NCBI GenBank assembly: GCA_044228045.1
Contig: JBGAVQ010000002.1
Coordinates: forward strand, 16,908 to 80,907
Direction: 5' to 3'
DNA: 64,000 nucleotides
From: JAXLVB01 sp044228045
GTDB lineage: Bacteria; Bacteroidota; Bacteroidia; Cytophagales; Spirosomataceae
Under the pieces are notes generated by a model that was not told where the DNA came from, searched no databases, and worked only from the letters and a program-made list of their open reading frames with translations. Within the stretch, counting starts at the first letter, position 1; every line of letters starts with the position of its first letter. Both the position numbers and the translations under genes were made by a program. Shown here piece by piece: positions 1-8,729 of the stretch.

Positions 1-98
1 TCATAGCCAGCATCGGGGACAATAGAAGAAGGAGCTGTACACGCCGAAAATGTAGTTGAGAAAAGGCAAAGTCGTAGAAAATGCCGATAAAATGCTGA

Positions 99-122
99 GT
101 GGTCAGTGATTACACTGACCAC
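99..122. repeat. Perfect 10-bp hairpin near window edge
   Basis: GTGGTCAGTG (99-108), loop ATTA, then CACTGACCAC (113-122) form a perfect inverted repeat about 90 bp past the stop codon of the 5'-nucleotidase gene. There is no T-run on either side, so it is a weak candidate as an intrinsic terminator; it could be an operator or simply the end of an untranslated region. The rest of 1-208 holds no gene I can support. Confidence 0.45.
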
Positions 123-208
123 GGTTGATAAAAAAGGATAGTTTAAATGGAATCGCATAGGTAGTAAAGTTAATAAAAATGGTGTACTACCATTAAACGA
201 AAAGAAAA

Positions 209-1699
209 CTACTCTCCGTACACAGCTTTGAGTTGGGCAATAAAAGCTTTGCGAATATCGCCATGTTTACCCAAAATTTTGAGATCGGGATTAGCTGGTG
301 AAAGAAAAGCAAGCCCTTGCTCCTTGCCAGACACCAAAAAATCTGACATGGCAATCAAATAAGTTTGTCCGTCGTTGATGGGTTTATCGTCTAACAGCCA
401 TGAGCCATTGGTTGATTTGATATTTGAATATTGCAAAAATCCTCCTTTTCCCTTGTTAACAACACCTTGATCTAAGGTTTTTTTGAGCAAGGCACCTTTT
501 ATAGAGACTGATACTACATCGCCACCAAAAGGCATAATTCGGATAACATCGTATTCGGTTACTTTGCCTGGCAATAGCACGTCATCAATACGAATAGAGC
601 CGCTATTATAGATAGACGCTTCGGCTTTAGGTACTATTTTTACAAGAGATTCTGCAATCAAATCGGTCAGTTTTGTTGAGTGATTTCGTACACTTGCTTC
701 CAGTCCATCCAAGGGGTCGGTCGTAGTGGCTGCTACTTTGCTTGGCTCAAAACCTTCTTTCTTGAATCCATCGTAAGCGGTTGTTACCCAGTGGTTTACT
801 ACGGCAGTTACAGCAGGGTCTTCTTGGGTTTTATCATCTACATTGATCAATTCGTGGCTTAAACTTAATTTTTTTGTGTCAGTATTAAAAGCAAAACGGT
901 GAACATAAACTGTTTTTACATTGGCATCCGCTTTGGTGATAGGAGTCATGCGAGCCCCCCTACGAACCAAGATGTTTTCGTGCTCATGCCCGCCCATAAT
1001 AAGATCAATTTCTGGGAGCTGTTGGGCCAGTGTGAGGTCTTGCTCTATGGTAAGATGGGTCATGGCAATGAGTACATCTACTTTGGGCTTTAGTAATTTT
1101 ATGCAATCTTTTGATGCCTGCAGATAATCGGCATATTTTACATAGCTGGCTTTGTTGGCATCGAGCGTGACGGAGAATATCCCTACCCTGATACTTTTGT
1201 CACCCTCAGTAAAGGTTACAATCTCAAAAGGTTTTACCCCAGGAAATGGCAACGAATTGGCATCATACACATTGGCCGAAATCCACTTGTATTTACCTTC
1301 GCTCATGCGTTCTTTAAAAACATCTTCTTTTACATCAAACTCATGGTTGCCAAATGTAGTATAATGTACGCCCATGGCATTGAGGGTCATTACCATTTGT
1401 TTGCCGTCTAATCGTTTGCCATCTACTTTGGCGGTTCCCAATGCCGAGGGACTAAAAAAATCACCTGCGAGCATAAGCAATGAATTTGGATTTTCGGCTT
1501 TTAAGTTTTTAAATAACGTAGAAACCCTCGCCAGTCCTCCTTGTCCGTTCACAGGAGTGATTTCATAGACATCATTAAACTGTAGAATATTGAACTTAAT
1601 TTCAGCAGAGGAAATGGAGCGTGTAGATGGCTGTGTTGATTTGCAGGCTACAAAAAAAATAAAGAGTGGAAGAAGCCACAAGGAAGAAGTTTTTTTCAT
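209..1699 (-). CDS. 5'-nucleotidase / metallophosphatase lipoprotein
   Basis: This is a 496-residue two-domain enzyme of the UshA/5'-nucleotidase family, which hydrolyses nucleotides or UDP-sugars outside the cytoplasm. Residues 1-19 form a lipoprotein signal ending in VAC (Cys19). The N-terminal metallophosphatase domain shows NDVYEI (42-47), AGDFFSPS (from 78), FGNHEFD (116-122), an MTHL motif and GGHEHE. The C-terminal 5_nucleotid_C domain shows YNSGSIRIDD and a tract ending IMPFGGDVV. The usual DxH of motif I reads DVY (43-45), so the normal His metal ligand is replaced by Tyr; other Bacteroidota members also appear to carry NDVYEI (from memory), so this is probably a subfamily trait. The gene follows guaA after a terminator and seems separately transcribed. 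Substrate is not predictable. Confidence 0.88.
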   Translation of the reverse strand: MKKTSSLWLLPLFIFFVACKSTQPSTRSISSAEIKFNILQFNDVYEITPVNGQGGLARVSTLFKNLKAENPNSLLMLAGDFFSPSALGTAKVDGKRLDGKQMVMTLNAMGVHYTTFGNHEFDVKEDVFKERMSEGKYKWISANVYDANSLPFPGVKPFEIVTFTEGDKSIRVGIFSVTLDANKASYVKYADYLQASKDCIKLLKPKVDVLIAMTHLTIEQDLTLAQQLPEIDLIMGGHEHENILVRRGARMTPITKADANVKTVYVHRFAFNTDTKKLSLSHELINVDDKTQEDPAVTAVVNHWVTTAYDGFKKEGFEPSKVAATTTDPLDGLEASVRNHSTKLTDLIAESLVKIVPKAEASIYNSGSIRIDDVLLPGKVTEYDVIRIMPFGGDVVSVSIKGALLKKTLDQGVVNKGKGGFLQYSNIKSTNGSWLLDDKPINDGQTYLIAMSDFLVSGKEQGLAFLSPANPDLKILGKHGDIRKAFIAQLKAVYGE

Positions 1700-1800
1700 A
1701 AAACTGGTGTTTTGGGGTTGGGTATCACAAGTTATTTAATCGTAAACTCGTGCAGATTGGATACCATTTTTACAAATTTACAAAATCATACAAAAGAAAA

Positions 1801-1828
1801 AACCGTTGTTGGAGAAACAACGGTTTTT
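1801..1828 (-). terminator. Intrinsic terminator after guaA
   Basis: AACCGTTGTT (1801-1810) and AACAACGGTT (1816-1825) form a perfect 10-bp stem with a 5-nt loop. An A-rich run before it and a T-run after it make it usable in both directions. It lies 120 bp past the guaA stop on the minus strand and ends that transcript before the 5'-nucleotidase gene. Confidence 0.8.
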
Positions 1829-1950
1829 AGGAAATTTAAAAATTTGGAGGTGTCAATGTTTGAAAATTAATTATTTGATAATCAAATAATTACAAATTCA
1901 GGTTTCATTCAATCCTTTTGAGGTGGTTACTAAATATAGATATTTGGTAT

Positions 1951-3480
1951 TTATTCCCACTCAATGGTAGCTGGTGGTTTAGACGATATGTCATACACCA
2001 CTCGGTTAACTCCTTTTACTCGGTTAATGATGTCATTGGATACTTCTGCCAAGAAATCATAGGGCAAGTGTACCCAGTCTGCTGTCATGCCATCAAGGCT
2101 GGTCACAGCCCTGAGTGCCACCACTCGTTCGTAGGTGCGTTCGTCACCCATAACACCTACACTCTGAATAGGCAATAAGATGGCCCCTGCTTGCCAAACT
2201 TGGTCGTAAAGTCCCCAACTTTTCAATTTACCAATATAAATGGCATCCACTTCCTGCAAAATAGCTACTTTTTCGGTGGTAATATCCCCTAAAATACGGA
2301 TAGCCAAACCTGGTCCAGGGAAGGGATGTCGTTTAAGAATAGAATCGGAGACACCCAGCGATTTGCCCACAGCCCGAACTTCGTCTTTAAAAAGCGTGTT
2401 GAGCGGCTCAACTACTTGCAACTTCATGAAGTCTGGGAGGCCTCCTACGTTATGATGCGATTTAATGGTAGCCGATGGGCCTTTTACCGATACTGATTCA
2501 ATAACATCAGGATAAATCGTGCCTTGACCAAGCCATTTTACGTCTTGCAACAAATGAGCTTCGTGATCAAATACGTCAATAAATGTTTTGCCAATGGCTT
2601 TACGTTTGGCTTCGGGGTCGGTGAGGCCGTTGAGGGCTGTATAAAACTGTGATTTGGCATCTACACCCTTGATGTTCAGCCCCATGTCTTGGTAGGAATG
2701 AAGCACATCTTCAAATTCATTTTTGCGAAGCAAGCCGTTATCAACAAAAATGCAATAGAGATTCTTGCCAATTGCCTTGTGAACTAAAGTAGCTGCTACG
2801 GTAGAATCTACACCTCCCGACAATGCCATCACTACTTTGTCATTACCTAACTTGGCTTTGAGGTTAGCGATGGTTTCTTCGGCAAAGTTTTCGGCGGTCC
2901 AGCTTTGCGAGCAGCCACAAATGCCCACCACAAAATTTTTAACAATTTGTTTGCCTTCGATCGAGTGCGTGACCTCGGGGTGAAACTGAATGCCGTAGGT
3001 GGTTTCGTCTTTTATTTTAAACGCCGCAATGCGTACAGAATCGGTAGAACCAATTATTTCAAATTCTTCGGGAATAATTGTAATGGTATCGCCGTGGCTC
3101 ATCCAAACTTGACTGGTTGTCGAAACCCCCTCAAACAAAGGACTTGTGGCATTACTTACACCCAGCATGGCCCTTCCATACTCACGGTGTTTAGAAGGTA
3201 GCACCTCACCGCCGTTTAATTGTGCTAATAATTGAGCCCCATAGCAAACCCCCAGTACTGGAAGTTGGTTTCTGAACAAACTCAAATCAACTTTGGGGGC
3301 ATCTTCATCTCTTACCGAACACGGACTTCCCGATAAAATAACACCTTTTATGGAATTGTCCAGCGGAGGAATATGATTGAAAGGGTGAATTTCGCAATAC
3401 ACATTAAGCTCTCTTACTCGGCGTGCAATGAGTTGCGTAAATTGAGAACCAAAATCTAAAATAAGAATTTTTTCAGTCAC
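1951..3480 (-). CDS. guaA: GMP synthase (glutamine-hydrolysing)
   Basis: GMP synthetase converts XMP, ATP and glutamine to GMP in the cytoplasm, the last step of guanine nucleotide synthesis. The 509 residues match the usual length. The class I glutamine amidotransferase domain carries the nucleophile Cys79 in GVCYGAQL and the partner His in QFHPEVTHS. The ATP pyrophosphatase domain has the P-loop SGGVDST near 220. The dimerisation domain contains HPFPGPGLAIR and ends with KPPATIEWE. It lies 68 bp after the upstream SGNH gene on the same strand and has its own terminator. No purine riboswitch is visible in the short leader, so it may be read through from the SGNH/MBOAT cluster. Confidence 0.97.
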   Translation of the reverse strand: MTEKILILDFGSQFTQLIARRVRELNVYCEIHPFNHIPPLDNSIKGVILSGSPCSVRDEDAPKVDLSLFRNQLPVLGVCYGAQLLAQLNGGEVLPSKHREYGRAMLGVSNATSPLFEGVSTTSQVWMSHGDTITIIPEEFEIIGSTDSVRIAAFKIKDETTYGIQFHPEVTHSIEGKQIVKNFVVGICGCSQSWTAENFAEETIANLKAKLGNDKVVMALSGGVDSTVAATLVHKAIGKNLYCIFVDNGLLRKNEFEDVLHSYQDMGLNIKGVDAKSQFYTALNGLTDPEAKRKAIGKTFIDVFDHEAHLLQDVKWLGQGTIYPDVIESVSVKGPSATIKSHHNVGGLPDFMKLQVVEPLNTLFKDEVRAVGKSLGVSDSILKRHPFPGPGLAIRILGDITTEKVAILQEVDAIYIGKLKSWGLYDQVWQAGAILLPIQSVGVMGDERTYERVVALRAVTSLDGMTADWVHLPYDFLAEVSNDIINRVKGVNRVVYDISSKPPATIEWE

Positions 3481-3548
3481 AGGAATGGGAGTTAGGATTT
3501 GGATGCTTCTTTTCGGGCATTGGCCTTGAAAAGAGGAGGGTACTGTTT

Positions 3549-4499
3549 TTAAGGATTGATTATCTGTTTTCTTAGCAATTTAATTAGTTTTTGCGTCCGC
3601 ACCAGCCTTCCCCTGCCATTCAAATGATAGACTGTATCAAAAAATAATGAATCAGGATAGGCTTGATCTAATGGTGTGTCAATAATCTCAATAGCTACCT
3701 GCTGCCTAAGTTGTTTATCTAATTCGTTGAGGAGGTTTTGATTTTTTTGAAACTCGCTTTCACAATAGCTGGGATAACTAAAAAATACACGAACGCCGTT
3801 TTGCTTTGCAAAGTTCGCAAAATCATTGAGTTTTTTGATGCCTATGCTATAATCAGCTTGTTTCATAGTGGTTCGGTCATCTAACTGAGTAGGTGACGGA
3901 TTGTTGAGGTGGCTCATTATATCACCTGAATGATTAAAGGCTTTTCTGAAATAGACAGAGGTTGTATCGTCTATCCGGTTGCTCTCGGATGGAGCCGAGG
4001 GTAACAAAAACAAATTCCGAATGCGTCTAAGCCTATAATTCCAATTTACTCTGAGGCTATCTATAAAGTTTTGATAACTAATATATTGCGAAGCAGGTGG
4101 AAACAGACTGGCTGTGAAAAGTTGTGCTTCGTAGTCGCCTTTGTCCAAAAAATATTCTATTGAAATGAGGACGAAATCGCCTTTTCGGAGGCTTTGTTTG
4201 GCTTCATTCAAGAAAAAAGAAAGGCCCAATGCTCCGCCTAAGCCCAAATTAATTACTGGAAGATGAAGTGAATCTTGCAACAACTGGCTATCGAGGCCAA
4301 ACATAATGTTGGAACCTCCTATCAACATTAGTTTGGGCGATGCCAAACTATCTAAGTGTTGGTGTTTGTCAATGATGCCAGCCCAGCCATTTTGTTGTTC
4401 ATGTTTAATCTGCTGTGTTTGGGCCAACTTCCATAGTAAAAAACAGGATAGAAAAATTCCTGTTATAAGTATTGCACTATGACGAAGCAGACGAAACAT
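3549..4499 (-). CDS. SGNH-hydrolase-like envelope protein (second copy)
   Basis: A 316-residue protein with one N-terminal membrane anchor (about 5-25) and an extracytoplasmic SGNH/GDSL-type domain. The block I serine is Ser63 in LIGGSNIMFG, and the block V pair is Asp288/His292 in FFDTVYHLN. Proteins of this kind partner MBOAT acyltransferases, as DltD and AlgJ/AlgX do for DltB and AlgI. Its ATG follows the MBOAT stop codon directly (TAAATG), which implies translational coupling. It is a paralogue of the gene at 5983-6948: both share GTD/GLDSQLLQDSL, a MSHLNNP/LSHLNNP motif and the YHLN..GR end. The substrate is unknown; peptidoglycan, teichoic-like polymer or exopolysaccharide acylation are all possible. 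Confidence 0.8.
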   Translation of the reverse strand: MFRLLRHSAILITGIFLSCFLLWKLAQTQQIKHEQQNGWAGIIDKHQHLDSLASPKLMLIGGSNIMFGLDSQLLQDSLHLPVINLGLGGALGLSFFLNEAKQSLRKGDFVLISIEYFLDKGDYEAQLFTASLFPPASQYISYQNFIDSLRVNWNYRLRRIRNLFLLPSAPSESNRIDDTTSVYFRKAFNHSGDIMSHLNNPSPTQLDDRTTMKQADYSIGIKKLNDFANFAKQNGVRVFFSYPSYCESEFQKNQNLLNELDKQLRQQVAIEIIDTPLDQAYPDSLFFDTVYHLNGRGRLVRTQKLIKLLRKQIINP

Positions 4500-5966
4500 T
4501 TAAAATTGGAAGTAAATAAATTGTGAAGGTTGGTCAAATACACCCAGTAAGAGAATTAACATGATAAATACATAATAAATACCCCACCGTAAGAGGGTAG
4601 GTTGATGACGAAGCCAATCTCGCAGGCTGCGATTTCGTTGAAAATAATGAACTATTTCCATCAACAAGATGCAAAACAATACGGATACGAAAAGCTGACG
4701 GCTTTCGCCTAAGAGTACATTTTGACGAAAGAAATCGGCATTAGACAACTGAGTAAGTTGCCCTCCAATACCCGAAAACAAGTGAGTAAGTACATACCAA
4801 GCATCATGGAATGTAACAGCCCGAAAGAATATCCAGGCCAAATCTACCAAGATGAATACCGTAAGGATTTGAACGATTTTATAAAAAAATGGTAGCTTTG
4901 GAAGACTCAACAAATGCACTATTTTATTGCGAAAGGAAGCTGACCAAATGGCAAAAATCAAATATAAGCCATGTAAACCTCCCCAAATTACGAAGTTCCA
5001 ACTGGCCCCATGCCAGAGGCCACTCATCAGAAACACAAAAAATTGATTGAAATACCAGCGTATTTTAGATACTTTATTACCGCCCAGCGGGATGTAAAGA
5101 TAATCTCGAAACCACGATGATAACGAAATATGCCATCGCCGCCAGAATTCAGAAATTGTTTTTGAAAAATACGGGCGGTCAAAGTTTTTCATCAATGTAA
5201 AGCCCATTACTTGCGCCGACCCGAGCGCAATATCGGAGTAACCCGAGAAATCACAAAATATTTGAAAAGCAAAAAAGACTGTTGCCAAGATGAGGGGAAT
5301 GCCCTCATAATCAGTAGGTTGGTTGTAAACTTGATTCACCATCAAGGCTAATCGGTCGGCAATCACTACTTTTTTGAACATTCCCCATGCCATTAGTTTT
5401 AGCCCATCGGTTACTCGCTGATAGTCAAACTCATGCTTTTCATAAAATTGATGGAGGATGTTTTGAGGCCGCTCAATAGGGCCAGCCACTAATTGAGGAT
5501 AAAACATGACATAAAGGGCATAAATCCCAAAATGTCGTTCTGCTTTTTGATTACCTCGATACACCTCGATGGTATAACTCATGGCTTGAAATGTATGAAA
5601 AGACAAGCCAATGGGCAAGAGGATAGAAAGAGGAACTAAGGAGTAAGCAGCAGGAAGAACGGTGTTAATATTGTCAATAAAGAAATTGTAATATTTGAAT
5701 ACTGCCAACACGCCAATATTGGCCACCAAACTGGCTATTAGAAACCATCGCCTTTGTGGTTCCTCTGATTTTTCGATCCATATTCCTGCAAAATAATCCA
5801 CTATGATAGTGAAACCCAAAATCAGTATATAAATGGGCAGAAATGTCATATAGAAATAACAACTCGCCGCCAAAAGCCACCACCAACGGTGCCGATGTGG
5901 TAACAAAAAGTACCCTAAACTGACAATAGGAAAGAATATGAGAAACTGTATAGAATTAAATAACAT
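4500..5966 (-). CDS. MBOAT family O-acyltransferase (AlgI/DltB-like)
   Basis: This 488-residue polytopic membrane protein belongs to the membrane-bound O-acyltransferase family, which moves acyl groups across the inner membrane to extracytoplasmic glycans. The catalytic-site region is clear: WRRWHISLSSWFRDYLYIPL (about 276-294) and SGLWHGASWNF with the invariant His319. Hydrophobic segments run along the whole length, and LPIGLSFHTFQ and YPQLVAGPIER are typical of the AlgI branch. It sits between two paralogous SGNH genes, 16 bp after the first and directly touching the second, so the three almost certainly work together. The acyl group (probably acetyl) and the acceptor are inference. Confidence 0.93.
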   Translation of the reverse strand: MLFNSIQFLIFFPIVSLGYFLLPHRHRWWWLLAASCYFYMTFLPIYILILGFTIIVDYFAGIWIEKSEEPQRRWFLIASLVANIGVLAVFKYYNFFIDNINTVLPAAYSLVPLSILLPIGLSFHTFQAMSYTIEVYRGNQKAERHFGIYALYVMFYPQLVAGPIERPQNILHQFYEKHEFDYQRVTDGLKLMAWGMFKKVVIADRLALMVNQVYNQPTDYEGIPLILATVFFAFQIFCDFSGYSDIALGSAQVMGFTLMKNFDRPYFSKTISEFWRRWHISLSSWFRDYLYIPLGGNKVSKIRWYFNQFFVFLMSGLWHGASWNFVIWGGLHGLYLIFAIWSASFRNKIVHLLSLPKLPFFYKIVQILTVFILVDLAWIFFRAVTFHDAWYVLTHLFSGIGGQLTQLSNADFFRQNVLLGESRQLFVSVLFCILLMEIVHYFQRNRSLRDWLRHQPTLLRWGIYYVFIMLILLLGVFDQPSQFIYFQF

Positions 5967-5982
5967 TCGGTTGAAATCAGAA

Positions 5983-6948
5983 TCAATGGGTAAATGTTTG
6001 ATTTTTGAGCCAAGCTAACATTTTTTTTGTTCTCTGTTGTCGGCCAGCTTGATTTAGATGATAAACCGAATCATAGAACAGCGTGTCAGGAAACACATAA
6101 TCAGTTGTAGTTCCTATAAAATGGATATTTGGTATTTGCCTAAATTCATGCTCAATTCTTCGGATTGTTTCTTGATTTTTTTGATAGGCAGAGGCCGAAT
6201 AAGGTGGAAAAACATAACATACTTGGATGCCATGCTGGGTAGCCCATAAACTAAATGCAGTTAAGTCTTTAACAATGGCCGATTCATCAATATTTGAAGG
6301 TAGTTCAGCGTGTTGAAGTGGTAGCTGAGGTGGATTATTCAAATGACTGAGTAGGTCACCTTGTTTGTTAAACCCATTCCTGAAAAAAACCGAAACAGTG
6401 TCTGTAATAGCTGGCTCAGTTTCTGCTTGAGTAACCAACAATGCCCCAATAGTAAATCGAAATCTGCTAATTTGATGCTTAATGATTTCGATATATTTAT
6501 TGGTAGTGTTCTCAAAATCAATGTATTGTAGCGCAGTAGGGTAATTGTCCGAAGCTAATAGTTGTTGTTCCTTGTCCCCTTCGGAGCTAATATGGTATTC
6601 AAATCCCACCACCACTCTATCGCCCTCACGGAGTGAAGATTTTACTTCATTAAGCATAAAACGAGACCCCAGCACAATTTGTGTGGCCATGTTTTGTATT
6701 GCTATTCCCAACGAATCTTGTAATAACTGACTGTCTGTACCAAAGGCCATACTCGAACCGCCTACCAAGACCAAACGAGGCGATTGTAGGGTTTCTAAAC
6801 GATGGTGTTTTTCTACCATCGAGGCCAAATACGTGTTTTGAAGTTGCTTGGTGGCTGCTTGCGGAATTGCCCAAAACGAAGCAAAAAGTAATGCCAACAA
6901 TGCCATTATTTTCAGAAAGAGGGCAACGAAAACCTTATTTCGTAACAT
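5983..6948 (-). CDS. SGNH-hydrolase-like envelope protein (first copy)
   Basis: A 321-residue protein with an N-terminal membrane segment and an extracytoplasmic SGNH-like domain. An upstream in-frame start at 7020 would overlap the end of namZ, so I chose the ATG at 6948, 11 bp after the namZ stop, which puts MLRNKVFVALFLK at the start of a normal signal anchor. In this numbering the block I serine is Ser65 (LVGGSSMAFG) and the block V pair is Asp293/His297 in FYDSVYHLN. It is paralogous to the protein at 3549-4499 and flanks the MBOAT gene on the other side. The likely job is transfer or removal of acyl groups on an envelope glycan together with the MBOAT. Confidence 0.78.
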   Translation of the reverse strand: MLRNKVFVALFLKIMALLALLFASFWAIPQAATKQLQNTYLASMVEKHHRLETLQSPRLVLVGGSSMAFGTDSQLLQDSLGIAIQNMATQIVLGSRFMLNEVKSSLREGDRVVVGFEYHISSEGDKEQQLLASDNYPTALQYIDFENTTNKYIEIIKHQISRFRFTIGALLVTQAETEPAITDTVSVFFRNGFNKQGDLLSHLNNPPQLPLQHAELPSNIDESAIVKDLTAFSLWATQHGIQVCYVFPPYSASAYQKNQETIRRIEHEFRQIPNIHFIGTTTDYVFPDTLFYDSVYHLNQAGRQQRTKKMLAWLKNQTFTH

Positions 6949-6959
6949 TTGTTGTTTTA

Positions 6960-8130
6960 TTACGGATAAAGCAAATACTTCATTCTGATTTTCTTGTAGT
7001 TTGTTAAATCTGCTTGCCAAGTTTGGCGCATTTCGGCTTCGGTTTTGCCATCAGCGAGCATTTTTCTGATGCTGTCGGTACCAGCCAATTTGTCAAAAAA
7101 TGATGCACTGGTAAAAAACTTGTCTTTGTTGGGGGATTTTTGGTACAAATCAATCAAATAACTGAGCGTAAAACCTTTTTTGCGGGCATCCATTTTTCGT
7201 AAATCAAGGCCGTAACAAAGTTTGCCTTTGTTGGGTGGGTTTTGAGCACCTGGTTTGTCCACAGGTGTAAATGTGAAAGAGCCATAGCTTGCATTAGGTC
7301 CACCAATAACTTGAAATTGACTATCTGTTCCTCTGCCAACGCTGATTTCGGTAGGTTCAAACAAGCAAATAGAAGGATACAAGTAAATAGATTGTAGATT
7401 AGGTAAATTGGGCGACGGTGCCACAGGTAAGTTATAAACCATGTTATGGTTATAGTTTCTGCAGGGAATCACTGACAGGTTACACTTTACATTGTTTTTG
7501 AGCCAACCTTCACCGTTAATCATCAGAGCCAACTCGCCCATTGTCAGCCCATGTGATACAGGAATAGGGTTCATTCCTACAAACGAGGCAAATTTTGTAT
7601 CTAAAACTGGTCCATCTATTAAGTGTCCATTCGGATTGGGTCGGTCTATCACAATGCACTTTTTGTTGTTTTCGGCACAGGCTTCCATCACTAAGTGCAT
7701 GGTTGAGGGATAGGTATAATAACGCACACCTACATCTTGAATATCGAATATAACCACGTCAATGCTTTTGAGTTGCTCGGGCGATGGTTTCCGATTTGCC
7801 CCGTAAAGCGATACAACGGGCAACCCAGTTTTGGCGTCATTTCCATCCTTAATGTGTTCGCCTGCATCAGCAGTGCCTCTGAAACCATGCTCAGGAGCAA
7901 AAATAGTCTTGATGTTAATCCCCAAACTCAAGAGGCTATCTACCAAGTGAGTTTTGTTCTGAAAAATAGTGGTGTGGTTTACGGCTTAAGGCCACAGTTT
8001 TGCCTTGTAAATCAGGTAAATACAATGAAGTTTGTTCGCAGCCCAATAGTAAATTCTTTGAAGATTTTGACTTGGGTTGAGCGCAAGTTACTAAGGCAAA
8101 CAAGCTAAAAATGAGCGTAAGCAGTCGCAT
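6960..8130 (-). pseudogene. namZ: Exo-beta-N-acetylmuramidase NamZ (DUF1343), frameshifted
   Basis: The intact gene would encode about 389 residues of the NamZ/YbbC family (CAZy GH171), exo-enzymes that release MurNAc from peptidoglycan fragments during cell-wall recycling. The start at 8130 encodes a lipoprotein-type signal (MRLLTLIFSLFALVTCAQ) and continues through LPDLQGKTVAL. At 7986-7987 one extra base in the minus-strand tract TTAAGCC shifts the frame; removing it joins VAL to AVNHTTIFQNKTHLVDSLLS and then to the conserved IFAPEHGFRG, DIQDVGVRYYTYPSTM and the C-terminus. The only start for the downstream part alone would be a TTG at 7946. Either a point pseudogene or a sequencing error; the rest of the frame is well preserved, which favours error. 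It is 31 bp after folB and 11 bp before the SGNH gene. Confidence 0.85.
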
Positions 8131-8161
8131 AAATTATGAATTGATGAAGTTGATTTATGTT

Positions 8162-8512
8162 TTAGCCTTTCAATGTAACCCTTGCTCGCTCACATACGCC
8201 TCCAACGGGCGGATTAAACTTAGATACACCTACTTCTACTACATCCACTTGGGGATAGCGTTCTCGTACTTGACGAATAATGTGGTAGGCAATATGTTCT
8301 AACAATTTATGAGATTGCGCCATTACTGATGCCACTATTTTGTACACTTTTTCGTAATTGACAGTTTCACTGAGTTTGTCGTCAATGGCAGCTTGTTCAA
8401 AATCTACCGTAATGGTCACATCCACGGCATATTTGTTACCCACTATTCGCTCGGCCTCATAAAAACCATGATACGAAAAAAACTCTAACCCTAACAGTGA
8501 AATAGTACCCAT
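8162..8512 (-). CDS. folB: Dihydroneopterin aldolase
   Basis: A 116-residue FolB-family protein that cleaves 7,8-dihydroneopterin to 6-hydroxymethyl-dihydropterin in folate synthesis. The start GTISLLGLEFFSYHGFYEAE carries the family's YHG motif with the following E, and the tail VEVGVSKFNPPVGGVCERARV has the conserved K-x-NPP element. The length matches the family. It is the first gene of the minus-strand cluster that continues into namZ, 31 bp downstream; its promoter must lie in or beyond the repeat-rich segment at 8522-8725. Confidence 0.92.
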   Translation of the reverse strand: MGTISLLGLEFFSYHGFYEAERIVGNKYAVDVTITVDFEQAAIDDKLSETVNYEKVYKIVASVMAQSHKLLEHIAYHIIRQVRERYPQVDVVEVGVSKFNPPVGGVCERARVTLKG

Positions 8513-8521
8513 TTTAGTTTT

Positions 8522-8725
8522 AAGTCGAAAAAGTCAGAAACATAAGAAGCCAAATAAAGTCGAGAAAGTCGGAAAAGCCAGAAAGTCGAGAATAGTCGAA
8601 AAGTCAAGATAGTTGAAACTTGTATATATAAGAAGTCGTTTACGACTACTTGGGCTTGGGACTACTTGACTTCCTCGACTTCTGACTATCTTGACTCATT
8701 CGACTACTTTGACTTTCTCGACTTA
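8522..8725. repeat. AGTCGA-type repeat cluster forming a long imperfect palindrome
   Basis: The left half (about 8522-8640) repeats AAGTCGA(G/A)AAAGTC-like words; the right half (about 8641-8722) carries their reverse complements, for example GACTTTCTCGACTT against AAGTCGAGAAAGTC at 8557-8570. The whole could fold as one hairpin of roughly 200 nt. It fills the space between folB and the DivIVA gene. The same words recur at 28668-28736 and 47267-47290, so this is a dispersed family rather than a chance palindrome. There is no coding potential. Confidence 0.75.
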
Positions 8726-8729
8726 TAAA

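Noticed and set aside
1..90. Minus-strand reading frame resembling a lipoprotein signal (FSACTAPSS)
   Set aside because: No start codon is found in that frame and it runs off the window, so it cannot be supported.
6960..7946. Programmed ribosomal frameshift as the explanation for namZ (and for yidC, pyrG, the T9SS gene)
   Set aside because: No slippery heptamer or downstream structure is visible at the breaks, and several unrelated genes are affected, so sequence error or mutation is simpler.
7936..8130. A separate 64-residue lipoprotein gene before namZ
   Set aside because: Its sequence joins the NamZ frame after one base is removed, and its last 16 residues have no similarity to anything; it is the N-terminus of namZ.
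8522..8725. CRISPR array
   Set aside because: Repeats are short, irregular and inverted, with no spacers of constant length and no cas genes in the window.
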